DNA of 44,837 nt from JALYXS01 sp051003795 (GCA_051003795.1 JBPCKZ010000121.1:1-44837), one strand, 5' to 3'; shown: positions 31,305 to 40,390, numbered from the stretch's first letter. Made by a program: numbers and translations. Notes: a model not told the origin generated them from the letters alone.

Positions 31305-33139
31305 GCGCTGTTCTTGGCCCGGTTTTGGGTATGGTCGAATGGTTTCAATCGGGTGATCGCCAGCGAGTAAATCGGGTTCTGGCGGATCTGAAATCATTGA
31401 AAATTTCCGATCTGCGCACCGGAATTTCCTGGGCCGATTGGAACCGCTCCGCGGGCGATGGTTGGTACGCGTGGCTCCTGCCGCGATTGGCGGAACAGAT
31501 CCGTATTTTACCTTGTTTCACCGGCACTCCTCCATCGCTTGGCATCGTTCCGAAAACTTCTTCGCCGCCGCGACGTCATGGAAAAAAAGTCCTTCTTGCG
31601 GGAACCAGCGCGTCCAATTCCACCTGGCTCCGGCTAATGTGCAAACGCGGCGACATGCACAACTTCGATGCCGTCGGCGTGCATGGATTCCCCGGCAACT
31701 CCGAATCTCCGTGGAAAAGTTGGTCCGCGGTGCTCAGCGATGTCCGTCAAATTCTCGACCAATCCCACATCAAAGCTGCAATCTGGATTACGGAAACGGG
31801 CTCGTCCACCTGGCGACGCGGGGAGCCCTCGCAACTGCTGGCTCTGATGGATGCGGTGGAATCCGGGGCGGATCGGGTTTACTGGCGCGAGCTTCAGGAT
31901 GATTCAGGCGCGGTTCGCGAAGACGAGCGAACGCGGTACTACGGGTTGAAACGCGTGGATGGCGCGCCCAAGCTGCTGTTTCGTCTCCTCGAATCGGGCG
32001 GAGTTAACGCGGTGCGGGCGGAAATGCAGTCGCACTTGCTCCATCACGCTTCGCGACAGACCCTCATCACCGGAGGCGCGGGTTTTATCGGCACGAACCT
32101 CGCCCGACGGCTGTTGAATGCGGGGCATTCCGTTATGGTGCTGGATAATCTTTCGCGCCCCGGGGTCGAGCAGAATCTGGCGCGGCTTCAGCGGGATTTT
32201 CCAAATCGGCTTGACGTCGCGATCGAAGACGTGCGCAACGCCGGCGCCGTGCGCAAGGCCGTCCGCAACGCAAGCCAGGTATTTCATTTTGCCGCGCAAG
32301 TTGCGGTGACGACCAGTCTTAAAAATCCCCTCCACGATTTTGAAGTGAACGTGCGCGGAACGCTGAATCTGCTTGAGGCCTTGCGCGGGCTCCCCGCGCC
32401 GCCTCCGCTGATTTTCACGTCGACCAATAAAGTGTACGGCGGCTTGGAAGACATTCCGCTACGCCTGAACTGTACCCGCTATCTGCCGTCCGATTCCACG
32501 CTGGGAACCGGCATCGGCGAACAACGCAAACTCGATTTTCATAGCCCTTATGGATGCTCGAAAGGCGCGGCCGACCAGTACGTGCTCGACTACGCCCGCA
32601 CCTTTGGCATGCCGGCCGTTGTCTTCCGCATGAGTTGCATTTACGGGCCGCATCAGTTCGGCACCGAAGACCAGGGCTGGATCGCGCACTTCCTGATCCG
32701 TGCCATCGAGCGAAAGCCGATCGTGCTGTACGGTGATGGCATGCAGGTTCGCGACGTGCTGTTCGCCGAGGATCTAGTGGATGCGTTTCTTCTGGCGCAA
32801 TCGAACATGCAAACGCTATCGGGACAAGCCTTCAACATCGGCGGCGGACTGGGCAATACGACGAGTCTGCTTGAACTGATGGATCTGATTGCCTCGATTA
32901 GCGGGGACAGGCCGCAAATCGGCGTCGCCGATTGGCGGCCCGGCGACCAGCGCTACTACGTTTCCGATACGCGAAAATTTAAAGCCGCCACCGGGTGGGC
33001 GCCGAAAGTTCCCGTCCGCGAAGGCGTGGAGAGATTGTATCGATGGTTGCTCGAAAGCCGTGGAATGGCGCTCCCGGCAGTCGCGGCGGCGGGAAGACCC
33101 TATGAGATACTTACTTCTCAATCCCAATTGGACGTTTGA
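31301..33139 (+). CDS. Fusion: degenerate GH-A glycosidase-like domain plus SDR epimerase
   Basis: 612 residues from ATG 31301. Residues 1-240 look like a clan GH-A TIM barrel: beta 1 GMVEWF, beta 2 DLRTGISWADW, beta 3 LPCFTGTPPSLG, later VGVHGFPG, the nucleophile-like E165 in IWITETGSSTW, and RVYWRELQD. The acid/base strand with its NEP motif is absent: PKTSSPPR (84-91) runs straight into HGKKVLLAG. From residue 254 a complete SDR follows (LITGGAGFIGTN, STNKVYGG, HSPYGCSKGAADQY, DVLFAEDLVDAF). The last 12 codons overlap the radical SAM gene. The SDR half probably epimerises a sugar nucleotide; the first half is probably non-catalytic. Confidence 0.75.
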   Translation: MSAVLGPVLGMVEWFQSGDRQRVNRVLADLKSLKISDLRTGISWADWNRSAGDGWYAWLLPRLAEQIRILPCFTGTPPSLGIVPKTSSPPRRHGKKVLLAGTSASNSTWLRLMCKRGDMHNFDAVGVHGFPGNSESPWKSWSAVLSDVRQILDQSHIKAAIWITETGSSTWRRGEPSQLLALMDAVESGADRVYWRELQDDSGAVREDERTRYYGLKRVDGAPKLLFRLLESGGVNAVRAEMQSHLLHHASRQTLITGGAGFIGTNLARRLLNAGHSVMVLDNLSRPGVEQNLARLQRDFPNRLDVAIEDVRNAGAVRKAVRNASQVFHFAAQVAVTTSLKNPLHDFEVNVRGTLNLLEALRGLPAPPPLIFTSTNKVYGGLEDIPLRLNCTRYLPSDSTLGTGIGEQRKLDFHSPYGCSKGAADQYVLDYARTFGMPAVVFRMSCIYGPHQFGTEDQGWIAHFLIRAIERKPIVLYGDGMQVRDVLFAEDLVDAFLLAQSNMQTLSGQAFNIGGGLGNTTSLLELMDLIASISGDRPQIGVADWRPGDQRYYVSDTRKFKAATGWAPKVPVREGVERLYRWLLESRGMALPAVAAAGRPYEILTSQSQLDV

Positions 33140-34334
33140 CGGCAGCATCTATTTCGGCTGCCGCGAACCGCATCTACCTCTCGAATACGGCTACTCCAAG
33201 CTACTGCTCGAGCGCGAGGATCATGAGGTTCGGATAGTCGATGGGCAGATCGAGAATCTTTCACGCGACGAGATCCGGGAGCGGGTAGCCGACTTTCACG
33301 CGGATTTCCTGGTCGTAACGACCGCGCCAAGTTATCTATTTTGGCGTTGCGCTCCGCCCGAACTTCGCGTGCCGCAGCAGAGTTTACAGGATCTTCGGGG
33401 ACTTGCTCGCCAAACGATTGCCGTAGGTCCGCACGCATCGACCACACCGCGCGCGACATTGCGGAAACTTGCAGTCGATGCGGTGGTGATGGGTGAGTGC
33501 GAAGAGATTCTACCCAGATTCGCGCACGCGCGACGGATCGTGCAAACGATGCCGCACGCCTCGGACATGGCCGCGCTGCCCGCGCTTGCCTGGCCGGACG
33601 AAATCATCGCGAAGCATCGTCATCACCATCATCGCTTCGATGCGGCGCCGGCCGGACCGGGCGCGGAAATGGAGACCTCGCGCGGGTGTCCGTATCACTG
33701 CACTTTTTGCGCGAAGGATAATTTTCGCAATTTGTTCCGCCGCCGTCCGCTTGCGATTGTACTCGAAGAACTGGATCGCCTGATCGCGCAAGGCGTCGAA
33801 TACATATATTTCATCGATGAAATTTTTCTTCCCAATCGCGAACTGTTGGAAGCGTTCGCCGCGCGCGAATTCAAATTCGGCGTGCAGACCAGAATCGACT
33901 TGTGGAACGAGCCGATGCTCGATCTACTGGGCCGCGCGGGCTGCGTTTCGATCGAAGCGGGCGTCGAAAGCATTACCGAAGAAGGCCGCGATCTTCTCGA
34001 CAAGAAGTGCAAAATGTCCACCGAAGGGCTGGCCCAGCGCTTGATCTACGCCAAGGGCCGCGTGCCGTTCGTTCAGGCGAATTTGCTCAAAAGCCGCCAT
34101 GACGATCCCGCCGAACTCACCGCTTGGCGGAACCATTTGCGCGCGTCGGGAGTGTGGGCCAATGAGCCGGTGCCGCTGTTCCCGTATCCCGGATCGCCCG
34201 ATTACACGCGCCGATGGGGCGCGCCCGACGATCGCGCCTGGGAGCGCGCGCACGTGCACTATTTGAATTCATTCGCGCAATTCAGCGATGTGCAGGAGCA
34301 ACAGCCGATGCCGCTATGCCGGATCGAGCTGTGA
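33102..34334 (+). CDS. B12-binding-type radical SAM enzyme
   Basis: 410 residues from ATG 33102. Residues 1-160 form the alpha/beta domain seen in cobalamin-binding radical SAM proteins (MRYLLLNPNW, PLEYGYSKLLLE, EVRIVDGQI, QTIAVGPHAS, DAVVMGECEEILP), but without a clear DxHxxG cobalamin-ligand motif. The [4Fe-4S] motif CPYHCTFC has Cys196, 200 and 203. A SAM-barrel follows (YIYFIDEIFLPNRELLEAF, FGVQTRIDLWN, GCVSIEAGVESITEEGRDLL). RHHHHR at 183-188 is a curious His run. It sits among glycosyltransferase genes, overlaps both neighbours and may modify a sugar by C-methylation or rearrangement. Confidence 0.82.
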   Translation: MRYLLLNPNWTFDGSIYFGCREPHLPLEYGYSKLLLEREDHEVRIVDGQIENLSRDEIRERVADFHADFLVVTTAPSYLFWRCAPPELRVPQQSLQDLRGLARQTIAVGPHASTTPRATLRKLAVDAVVMGECEEILPRFAHARRIVQTMPHASDMAALPALAWPDEIIAKHRHHHHRFDAAPAGPGAEMETSRGCPYHCTFCAKDNFRNLFRRRPLAIVLEELDRLIAQGVEYIYFIDEIFLPNRELLEAFAAREFKFGVQTRIDLWNEPMLDLLGRAGCVSIEAGVESITEEGRDLLDKKCKMSTEGLAQRLIYAKGRVPFVQANLLKSRHDDPAELTAWRNHLRASGVWANEPVPLFPYPGSPDYTRRWGAPDDRAWERAHVHYLNSFAQFSDVQEQQPMPLCRIEL

Positions 34335-35392
34335 ATTCGATCCTGATGAGCGCCGACACCGTCGGCGGCGTTTGGACATTCGCGCTGGAGTTGACGCGCG
34401 CGCTCGCGGCCTACAACGCAAACATTTCGCTCGCCACAATGGGGCGAAAATTGGACGCGGGGCAATGGCGGGAAGCGAATCGGATCTCAAACCTTGAAAT
34501 CTTCGAAAGCGATTTCAAGCTGGAGTGGATGGACAATCCGTGGGACGATGTGCGGCGCGCGGGCGATTGGCTGCTTTCGCTCGAAGCCCGGATCAAGCCC
34601 GATGTCGTTCACTTAAACACGCTCGTTCACGGAGCGCTGCCGTGGACCGCGCCAACGCTGCTTACCGGACACTCGTGCGTGCTCTCCTGGTGGCAGGCGG
34701 TGAAGCGCGAGCAAGCTCCGCCGGAGTGGGATCGCTATCGTGTGGAAGTGGCGCGCTCTCTCAATGCGGCAGGCTTGATCACGGCTCCGACGCGCGCGAT
34801 GCTGGACGAGCTACGCGAGCAATACGACTTTTCCGCCGATGCGGTCGTGGTACCGAACGGAGCGGAGCCGCCCCGCTGTAACGCTGTTAAAGAACCGCTG
34901 ATCCTCGCCGCCGGCCGGCTCTGGGATGAGGGCAAGAACATCGCGGCTCTGGATCGCATCGCATCGCTTCTTCCCTGGCCCGTTTACTTGGCGGGAGAGA
35001 AAGGCGCTGCAAGCTCCGCCACCATGCTTGGGCGCATTTCTTCCGAGGAACTCGCCCACTGGTACGCGCGCGCCTCCATCTACTGTTTGCCCGCGCGCTA
35101 CGAGCCGTTCGGCCTCTCGATTCTCTAAGCCGCGCTTTCCGGATGCGCGCTAGTCCTGGGCGACATCCCAAGCCTGCGCGAAGTCTGGGGCGAGGCGGCG
35201 ATATTCGTGGCCCCGGACGACCATGGGCGGCTCGAATCGGCCTTGCGATCGTTGATCGCGGATGACGCACGGCGCGAATCGATGGCTACCCGCGCACTTC
35301 GGCGCGCTTCGCGATTCCCTTCCGAGCGCATGGCCGAAGGGTACGCGGAGGCGTACCGGAAGGTTGCCGTCCCAGCCCTATGCGCATCCTGA
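34331..35392 (+). pseudogene. GT4-like glycosyltransferase with in-frame stop
   Basis: Start GTG 34331 (GTGA overlap with the radical SAM gene). GT-B fold protein: SADTVGGVWTFALELTRALA at the N-terminus, VVHLNTLVHGALPW, VVVPNGAEPP and LAAGRLWDEGKN, then YCLPARYEPFGLSIL. That is followed by TAA (35126-35128). Beyond it the same frame continues perfectly (AALSGCALVLGDIPSLREVW ... VPALCAS) to TGA at 35392. The stop is codon 266, where retaining GT4 enzymes have the second Glu of the E-x7-E motif (first Glu at 258). A single GAA/GAG to TAA/TAG-type change fits. The truncated 265-residue product should be inactive unless the stop is read through or is an assembly error. Confidence 0.8.
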
Positions 35393-36468
35393 TTTTCTGC
35401 CATTCCATTCTGTCGGATTGGAATCACGGCAATGCGCACTTTCTTCGTGGCATTACGACTGAACTGATGCGGCGCGGCCACGTCGTGAAAATTTTCGAGA
35501 CCGAAAATGCCCGGAGTTTGCGGAACCTTCTCGCGGATCGCGGGGAAGCTGCGATCAGCGCATTCCGGACAGCTTACCCGGGCATCGATGTAACGCGTTA
35601 CCACTTAGCCGCGCTCGATCTTGCGAGCGAACTCGATCGCGCGGACATCGTACTCGTGCATGAATGGAACGACCACGATCTGGTGCGCCGCATCGGCGAA
35701 CATCGCGCGCGAGGCGGTGCGTACAAGCTGCTGTTCCACGACACGCATCACCGCGCCGTTACGGATCGGGCGAGCGTGGCGCGTTACGATCTTCGCGATT
35801 ACGATGGCGTTCTCGCATTCGGGGGCGTGATCCGCGATTTGTACTTGTCGCGGGGTTGGGCCAGGCAGGCGTGGACCTGGCACGAGGTGGCGGATACCAA
35901 CGTTTTCCACCCTCGCGAGAACCATCGCTATGAAGGCGACCTAGTCTGGATCGGCAATTGGGGCGATGATGAGCGCACCTCGGAGCTCGAACAATTCTTG
36001 CTCGGTCCGGTTAGAGATCTTAGGTTGAAAGCCCGAGTGTACGGCGTTCGTTATCCCGATTCCGCGCGCGCCGCTCTGGCCGATGCGGGAATTGAGTATT
36101 GCGGATGGCTTCCGAATTTCCAAGCGCCGGATGTCTTTGCCAAGTTTCGAGTGACTGTTCATGTGCCGAGACGCCCGTATGCGACCGCGCTCCCGGGCAT
36201 TCCGACGATCCGCATTTTTGAAGCGCTCGCTTGTGGCATTCCGCTGGTCAGCGCACCGTGGGACGACACTGAGGATCTGTTTACGCCGGGCGAAGATTTC
36301 CTGGTTGCGAAAAGCGGAGAAGAGATGAAGCAGCGGTTGTCCGATTTACTTGCGAATCCCGAAAGGGCGCGCCGAATCGCGAACCACGGTCTGGAAACAA
36401 TCCGCAAACGTCACACCTGCGCTCACCGGGTAGATGAACTGATGAGCGTTTGTGGCCAGGAAAATTGA
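35380..36468 (+). CDS. CgeB-like glycosyltransferase (GT-B), paralogue 1
   Basis: 362 residues. N-terminal RILIFCHSILSDWNHGNAHF then FLRGITTELMRRGHVVKIFE. The GT-B second half has DLVWIGNWGDDERTSELEQF, TVHVPRRPYATALPGIPTIR and IFEALACGIPLVSAPWDDTE, then FTPGEDFLVAKSGEEM and the closing RHTCAHRVDEL. This order and the 'IRIFEALACG' donor-site helix match proteins annotated as spore maturation CgeB-like glycosyltransferases. It is the first of four paralogues in this operon. Overlaps the previous gene by 13 bases. Donor and acceptor unknown. Confidence 0.8.
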   Translation: MRILIFCHSILSDWNHGNAHFLRGITTELMRRGHVVKIFETENARSLRNLLADRGEAAISAFRTAYPGIDVTRYHLAALDLASELDRADIVLVHEWNDHDLVRRIGEHRARGGAYKLLFHDTHHRAVTDRASVARYDLRDYDGVLAFGGVIRDLYLSRGWARQAWTWHEVADTNVFHPRENHRYEGDLVWIGNWGDDERTSELEQFLLGPVRDLRLKARVYGVRYPDSARAALADAGIEYCGWLPNFQAPDVFAKFRVTVHVPRRPYATALPGIPTIRIFEALACGIPLVSAPWDDTEDLFTPGEDFLVAKSGEEMKQRLSDLLANPERARRIANHGLETIRKRHTCAHRVDELMSVCGQEN

Positions 36469-36471
36469 AAA

Positions 36472-37582
36472 ATGAATATCGCCTTCTTCGGCTCCAGCCT
36501 CACGTCCGCCTATTGGAACGGAGCGGCCACGTATTATCGGGGCGTCATCCGCGCACTCGATGCCCGCGGTCACCGCATCACTTTCTATGAGCCGGACGCC
36601 CTACAACCGCCAGCAACACCGCGATCTCGAAGAGAATCCGCCGTGGTGCCGCGTGGTCGTATACCCGGCGCAGAACGAAGATGCCGTTTATGCCGCTCTT
36701 GAGCAGGCCCGCGCCGCCGACCTGATTGTAAAAGCCAGCGGCATCGGCATTTTCGATGAACTTCTGGAGCGCGAGGTGCTTCACGCCCGCCGTCCGGGAG
36801 CGCTAGCGGCGTTTTGGGACGTGGACGCTCCGGCGACGCTTGATCGCGTCGAGAGCAATCCTGGTGACGCATTCAAGCCGCTGATCCGCGCGTACGATCT
36901 CATCCTCACGTATGGCGGCGGAGATCCCGTCGTTCGCGGCTATCAGAAACTCGGCGCGCGCGAGTGCGTGCCGGTCTACAACGCGCTCGATCCTTCCACC
37001 CATTTTCCGGTCTCGCCCGACCCGCGCTTCGAATCCGATCTGGCCTTCATCGGAAACCGGCTGCCGGATCGCGAAGCGCGCGTGGACGAGTTCTTCTTCC
37101 GCGCAGCTACGGAGTCGTCGGAACGAGCCTTTCTGCTCGGCGGCGCCGGCTGGGGCGGCAAGCCGAAACCCGCGAACGTGCGGTACATGGACCACGTGTA
37201 CACGCGAGATCACAATGCATCGAACTCCACGCCGTTGGCGGTCTTGAACGTGTGTCGCGAAAGCATGGCGCGCTACGGATTTTCTCCGCCCACCCGCGTG
37301 TTCGAATCCGCCGGCGCCGCTGCGTGTCTGATTACCGACGAATGGGAAGGCATTGAAAACTTTCTCGAGCCCGACCGCGAAGTACTTGTTGCGCGCGATG
37401 GAATGGAAGTCGCGGAACACGTGAAGTCCTTGACGCCGGAACGCGCCCGCAAAATTGGACGCGCGGCGTTGCGCCGCATCGCGGCCGAGCACACTTACGA
37501 TCGTCGCGCCGAGCAACTGGAAGCATTGCTCGATTCGCATCAATCGACTCGTCGGCTAATCGGCGCGGAGGCCGCCTTGTGA
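36472..37582 (+). pseudogene. CgeB-like glycosyltransferase, paralogue 2, frameshifted near its start
   Basis: The N-terminus MNIAFFGSSLTSAYWNGAAT YYRGVIRALDARGH runs from ATG 36472 to FYEPDA. The conserved continuation YNRQQHRDLEENPPWCRVVV is one frame over, joined at the CCC run 36599-36601; removing one C gives GAC GCC TAC AAC CGC. The rest is complete: DLIVKASGIGIFDELLEREV, AAFWDVDAPATLDRVE, YDLILTYGGGDPVVRGYQKL, SDLAFIGNRLPDREARVDEF, VLNVCRESMARYGFSPPTRV, FESAGAAACLITDEWEGIEN. If translation started only at 36560 the first beta strand of the GT-B fold would be missing. Overlaps the next gene by ATG/GTG-type contact. Confidence 0.75.
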
Positions 37583-38826
37583 ATTTCGTCTTCCTCGGCC
37601 TGTCCGTCACTTCGTCCTGGGGCAACGGGCACGCCACTACCTACCGCGGGTTGATGCGCGGACTTTCCGAGCGTGGGCACGACGTTCTGTTTCTTGAGCG
37701 CGACGTGCCATGGTACGCCGAAAATCGCGACATACGCCATCCACCCCATGGACGGACCGAGCTTTATTCGAGCCTCGATGAATTGAAGGACCGCTTTGCG
37801 CGCGACGTGGCGAGCGCCGATTTCGTGGTCGTCGGCTCGTACGTTCCCGACGGTGTCGCAATCGGCGAATGGGCGATCGCGACCGCCAAGGGTGTCACCG
37901 CGTTTTACGATATCGATACGCCGGTCACGCTTGCGAAACTGGATCGCGGCGACACGGAATACCTGTCAGCCGATCTCGTTCCGCGATATCAGCTTTACCT
38001 CTCGTTCACTGGCGGCCCCACGCTCGCCCGCATTCAGCGGCAATATGGATCGCCTTGCGCGAAGGCGCTCTACTGTTCGGTCGACCCGTCCATCTATCAT
38101 CCCGAGCCGGGCGCTCCCGAGTGGGATTTGGGATATCTTGGCATCTACAGCGACGACCGTCAACCCGCTCTCGACGACCTCCTGCTGCTGCCGGCCGAGC
38201 GTTGGAAGGAAGGACGCTTCGTTGTCGCGGGTCCACTGTATCCCGATTCCAGCGCGTGGCCCGGGAACGTGGCACGGATCGAACATCTCTCACCTGCCGG
38301 TCATCGAGCGTTCTACAACACGCAGCGGTTCACGTTAAACGTGACGCGAAAAGAGATGGCCCGCGCCGGGTATTCGCCGAGCGTGCGGCTATTCGAGGCG
38401 GCCGCGTGCGGCGTGCCGATCCTCAGCGATTATTGGGAAGGGCTGGACACGTTCTTCGAGATCGGACGCGAAATTCTGGTGGTCCGTTCGCCGGAGGAAA
38501 CGCTACGCTATCTAACCGGAATGGCCGACGAGGAACGCGCGGAGCTCGGCCGCCGGGCTTGCGGGCGCGTGCTGGCGAAGCATACGTCCGCGCACCGCGC
38601 CGCCGAGCTGGAAACCTATGCGATGGATTTAATCGAACGCCGCGGCCGAAAATTCTATGACCACGTTTCTGTTGATCCGGCACGCGGCCACCGCAATGGT
38701 CGGACACGCGATCTCCGGCCGACAGCCGGGAATCCACCTGAACGCGGAGGGACGACAACAGGCGGAGCGGCTCGCGCATCGAATCGGCCGGCGGCTGAAA
38801 AGGACACCCCTCACGGCCATCTATAG
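37579..38826 (+). CDS. CgeB-like glycosyltransferase, paralogue 3
   Basis: A 415-codon frame from GTG 37579 (NFVFLGLSVTSSWGNGHATT YRGLMRGLSERGHDVLFLE). Core motifs: YDIDTPVTLAKLDRGD, LYLSFTGGPTL, WDLGYLGIYSDDRQPALDDL, FTLNVTRKEMARAGYSPSVR, LFEAAACGVPILSDYWEGLD and FFEIGREILVVRSPEET. The conserved part ends around LIERRGR (38650). The last 58 codons read the next gene out of frame, overlapping it by 170 bases. One extra base near 38640-38650 would instead end the protein at a TGA overlapping the next ATG, the pattern used elsewhere in this operon, so the C-terminus is suspect. Closely related to paralogue 4. Confidence 0.8.
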   Translation: MNFVFLGLSVTSSWGNGHATTYRGLMRGLSERGHDVLFLERDVPWYAENRDIRHPPHGRTELYSSLDELKDRFARDVASADFVVVGSYVPDGVAIGEWAIATAKGVTAFYDIDTPVTLAKLDRGDTEYLSADLVPRYQLYLSFTGGPTLARIQRQYGSPCAKALYCSVDPSIYHPEPGAPEWDLGYLGIYSDDRQPALDDLLLLPAERWKEGRFVVAGPLYPDSSAWPGNVARIEHLSPAGHRAFYNTQRFTLNVTRKEMARAGYSPSVRLFEAAACGVPILSDYWEGLDTFFEIGREILVVRSPEETLRYLTGMADEERAELGRRACGRVLAKHTSAHRAAELETYAMDLIERRGRKFYDHVSVDPARGHRNGRTRDLRPTAGNPPERGGTTTGGAARASNRPAAEKDTPHGHL

Positions 38827-39280
38827 CAGCCCGCTCGAGCGCGCCATGGAAACGGCGGCGCCGATCGCCCAGTTGACGGGGTTGCCCGTCGAAACCTCCG
38901 AAAGATTCGCTGAGATTCAATTCGGCGAGTGGACGGGCCGAACGCTCGACGAGTTATCGGATGTCCCCGAATGGCGGCGCTTCAACACGCAACGCGGCAT
39001 GACGCGAATTCCCGGAGGCGAGCACATGCTCGAAGTGCAATCGCGCGTTATAACGGAGATCGAAACGTTGCGTTTGCGGCATCCTGACGGATCGGTCGCA
39101 ATCGTGAGCCACATGGACGTAATCAGGGCCGCCATCGCGCATTTCGCTGGAATTCATTTGGATCTTATTTTCCGGTTCGACATTGCTCCCGCTTCCATCA
39201 GCATCGTCGAAATAAGCGAGCGCGATCCGCGAATTCTGCTGCTGAACGACACTGGAGACGACACTGGAGAATACTTGTGA
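38657..39280 (+). CDS. Histidine phosphatase (phosphoglycerate mutase-like)
   Basis: 207 residues. The RHG-type opening LLIRHAATAM contains the catalytic His9. IYSSPLERAMETAAPIA supplies the second arginine/acid region, RFAEIQFGEWTGRTLDEL is the acid segment, and IVSHMDVIRA holds the second histidine. Enzymes of this branch dephosphorylate small metabolites or sugar phosphates (for example alpha-ribazole phosphatase, GpmB). Its place between two glycosyltransferase genes suggests a sugar phosphate or glycan intermediate. It overlaps the next gene by 4 bases. Confidence 0.88.
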   Translation: MTTFLLIRHAATAMVGHAISGRQPGIHLNAEGRQQAERLAHRIGRRLKRTPLTAIYSSPLERAMETAAPIAQLTGLPVETSERFAEIQFGEWTGRTLDELSDVPEWRRFNTQRGMTRIPGGEHMLEVQSRVITEIETLRLRHPDGSVAIVSHMDVIRAAIAHFAGIHLDLIFRFDIAPASISIVEISERDPRILLLNDTGDDTGEYL

Positions 39281-40389
39281 AGATAGTTGTCTTCGGTCTC
39301 TCCATTAGTTCTTCATGGGGAAACGGACACGCGACGCTCTGGCGCGGATTGTGCCGCGGCCTTGTAAAACTGGGCCATCGGCCCGTTTTTTTCGAACGCG
39401 ACGTTCCCTATTACGCGGCTCACCGCGACTATGATGAACTGCCGGGCGGACTCCTCTACGTTTACCCGGATTGGGAATCGGCGCTGCCGCGCGCCCGCGT
39501 TGAACTGTCCGATGCCGATGTCGCGATGGTGACATCCTACTGTCCCGATGGCGCGGCCGCGTCGGAGTTAGTGCTGTTGTCGAACGTCCCCGTTCGCGCA
39601 TTTTACGATCTCGATACGCCGGTTACTCTAGACCGCCTTCGTTCGGGACAAACCGTCGATTATCTTCCCTCGCGGGGTCTTCGCGATTTCGATATCGTGT
39701 TGAGTTACACGGGGGGCGCAGCGCTGTCCGAACTACGCGGCCGGCTCGGAGCGCGTCGCGTCGAGCCGCTCTATGGCAGCGTCGACCCGCTAGTGCACAA
39801 ACCGGTCGAACCGCTCGCCGGCGATGGCGCCGATCGCCCGTACGATCTCTCTTATTTGGGAACGTACGCCGAAGATCGACAGCAAGGCGTGAACGATCTC
39901 TTCATCGAGCCCGCGCGGCGCATGCCGGCGCGCCGTTTTCTGCTGGGAGGCGCTTCGTATGGCGGCAGTTTCCCGTGGACCGACAATATTTTCTTCCAAC
40001 ATCACATCGCGCCCGCCGGGCACACGGCCTTCTATTGCTCCGCCGATTTGACGTTGAACGTCACGCGACGGGCCATGCGCGAAATGGGCTGCTGTCCTTC
40101 GGGCCGTCTATTTGAAGCGGCCGCGTGCGGCGTAGCCGCAATCAGCGATGCGTGGGAAGGTCTCGACCGGTTTTTCACTCCGGGTTCGGAGATTCTGATT
40201 GCGCACGGACCGCAAGACGTGATCGACGCGCTCGAAATGCCTCATCAGCAACGGAAGAAATTAGGCTCCGCCGCGCGCGAGCGCACGCTCGCCGAACACA
40301 CGTCGGATAAACGCGCGATTGAGATGGAAGCGCTCTTGCAATCCGTGTACTCTATGAACTCTCGATCCGCGGAGGAAGTCGAAGCCTGA
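39277..40389 (+). CDS. CgeB-like glycosyltransferase, paralogue 4
   Basis: 370 residues from GTG 39277 (KIVVFGLSISSSWGNGHATL WRGLCRGLVKLGHRPVFFE). It shares nearly every block with paralogue 3: YDLDTPVTLDRLRSGQTVDY, IVLSYTGGAALSEL, YDLSYLGTYAEDRQQGVNDL, LTLNVTRRAMREMGCCPSGR, LFEAAACGVAAISDAWEGLD, FFTPGSEILIAHGPQDVIDA. A tandem duplication around the phosphatase gene is likely. The DTPVT and FEAAACGV segments line the predicted donor site. It sits one base before the nucleotidyltransferase gene. Confidence 0.82.
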   Translation: MKIVVFGLSISSSWGNGHATLWRGLCRGLVKLGHRPVFFERDVPYYAAHRDYDELPGGLLYVYPDWESALPRARVELSDADVAMVTSYCPDGAAASELVLLSNVPVRAFYDLDTPVTLDRLRSGQTVDYLPSRGLRDFDIVLSYTGGAALSELRGRLGARRVEPLYGSVDPLVHKPVEPLAGDGADRPYDLSYLGTYAEDRQQGVNDLFIEPARRMPARRFLLGGASYGGSFPWTDNIFFQHHIAPAGHTAFYCSADLTLNVTRRAMREMGCCPSGRLFEAAACGVAAISDAWEGLDRFFTPGSEILIAHGPQDVIDALEMPHQQRKKLGSAARERTLAEHTSDKRAIEMEALLQSVYSMNSRSAEEVEA

Positions 40390-40390
40390 T

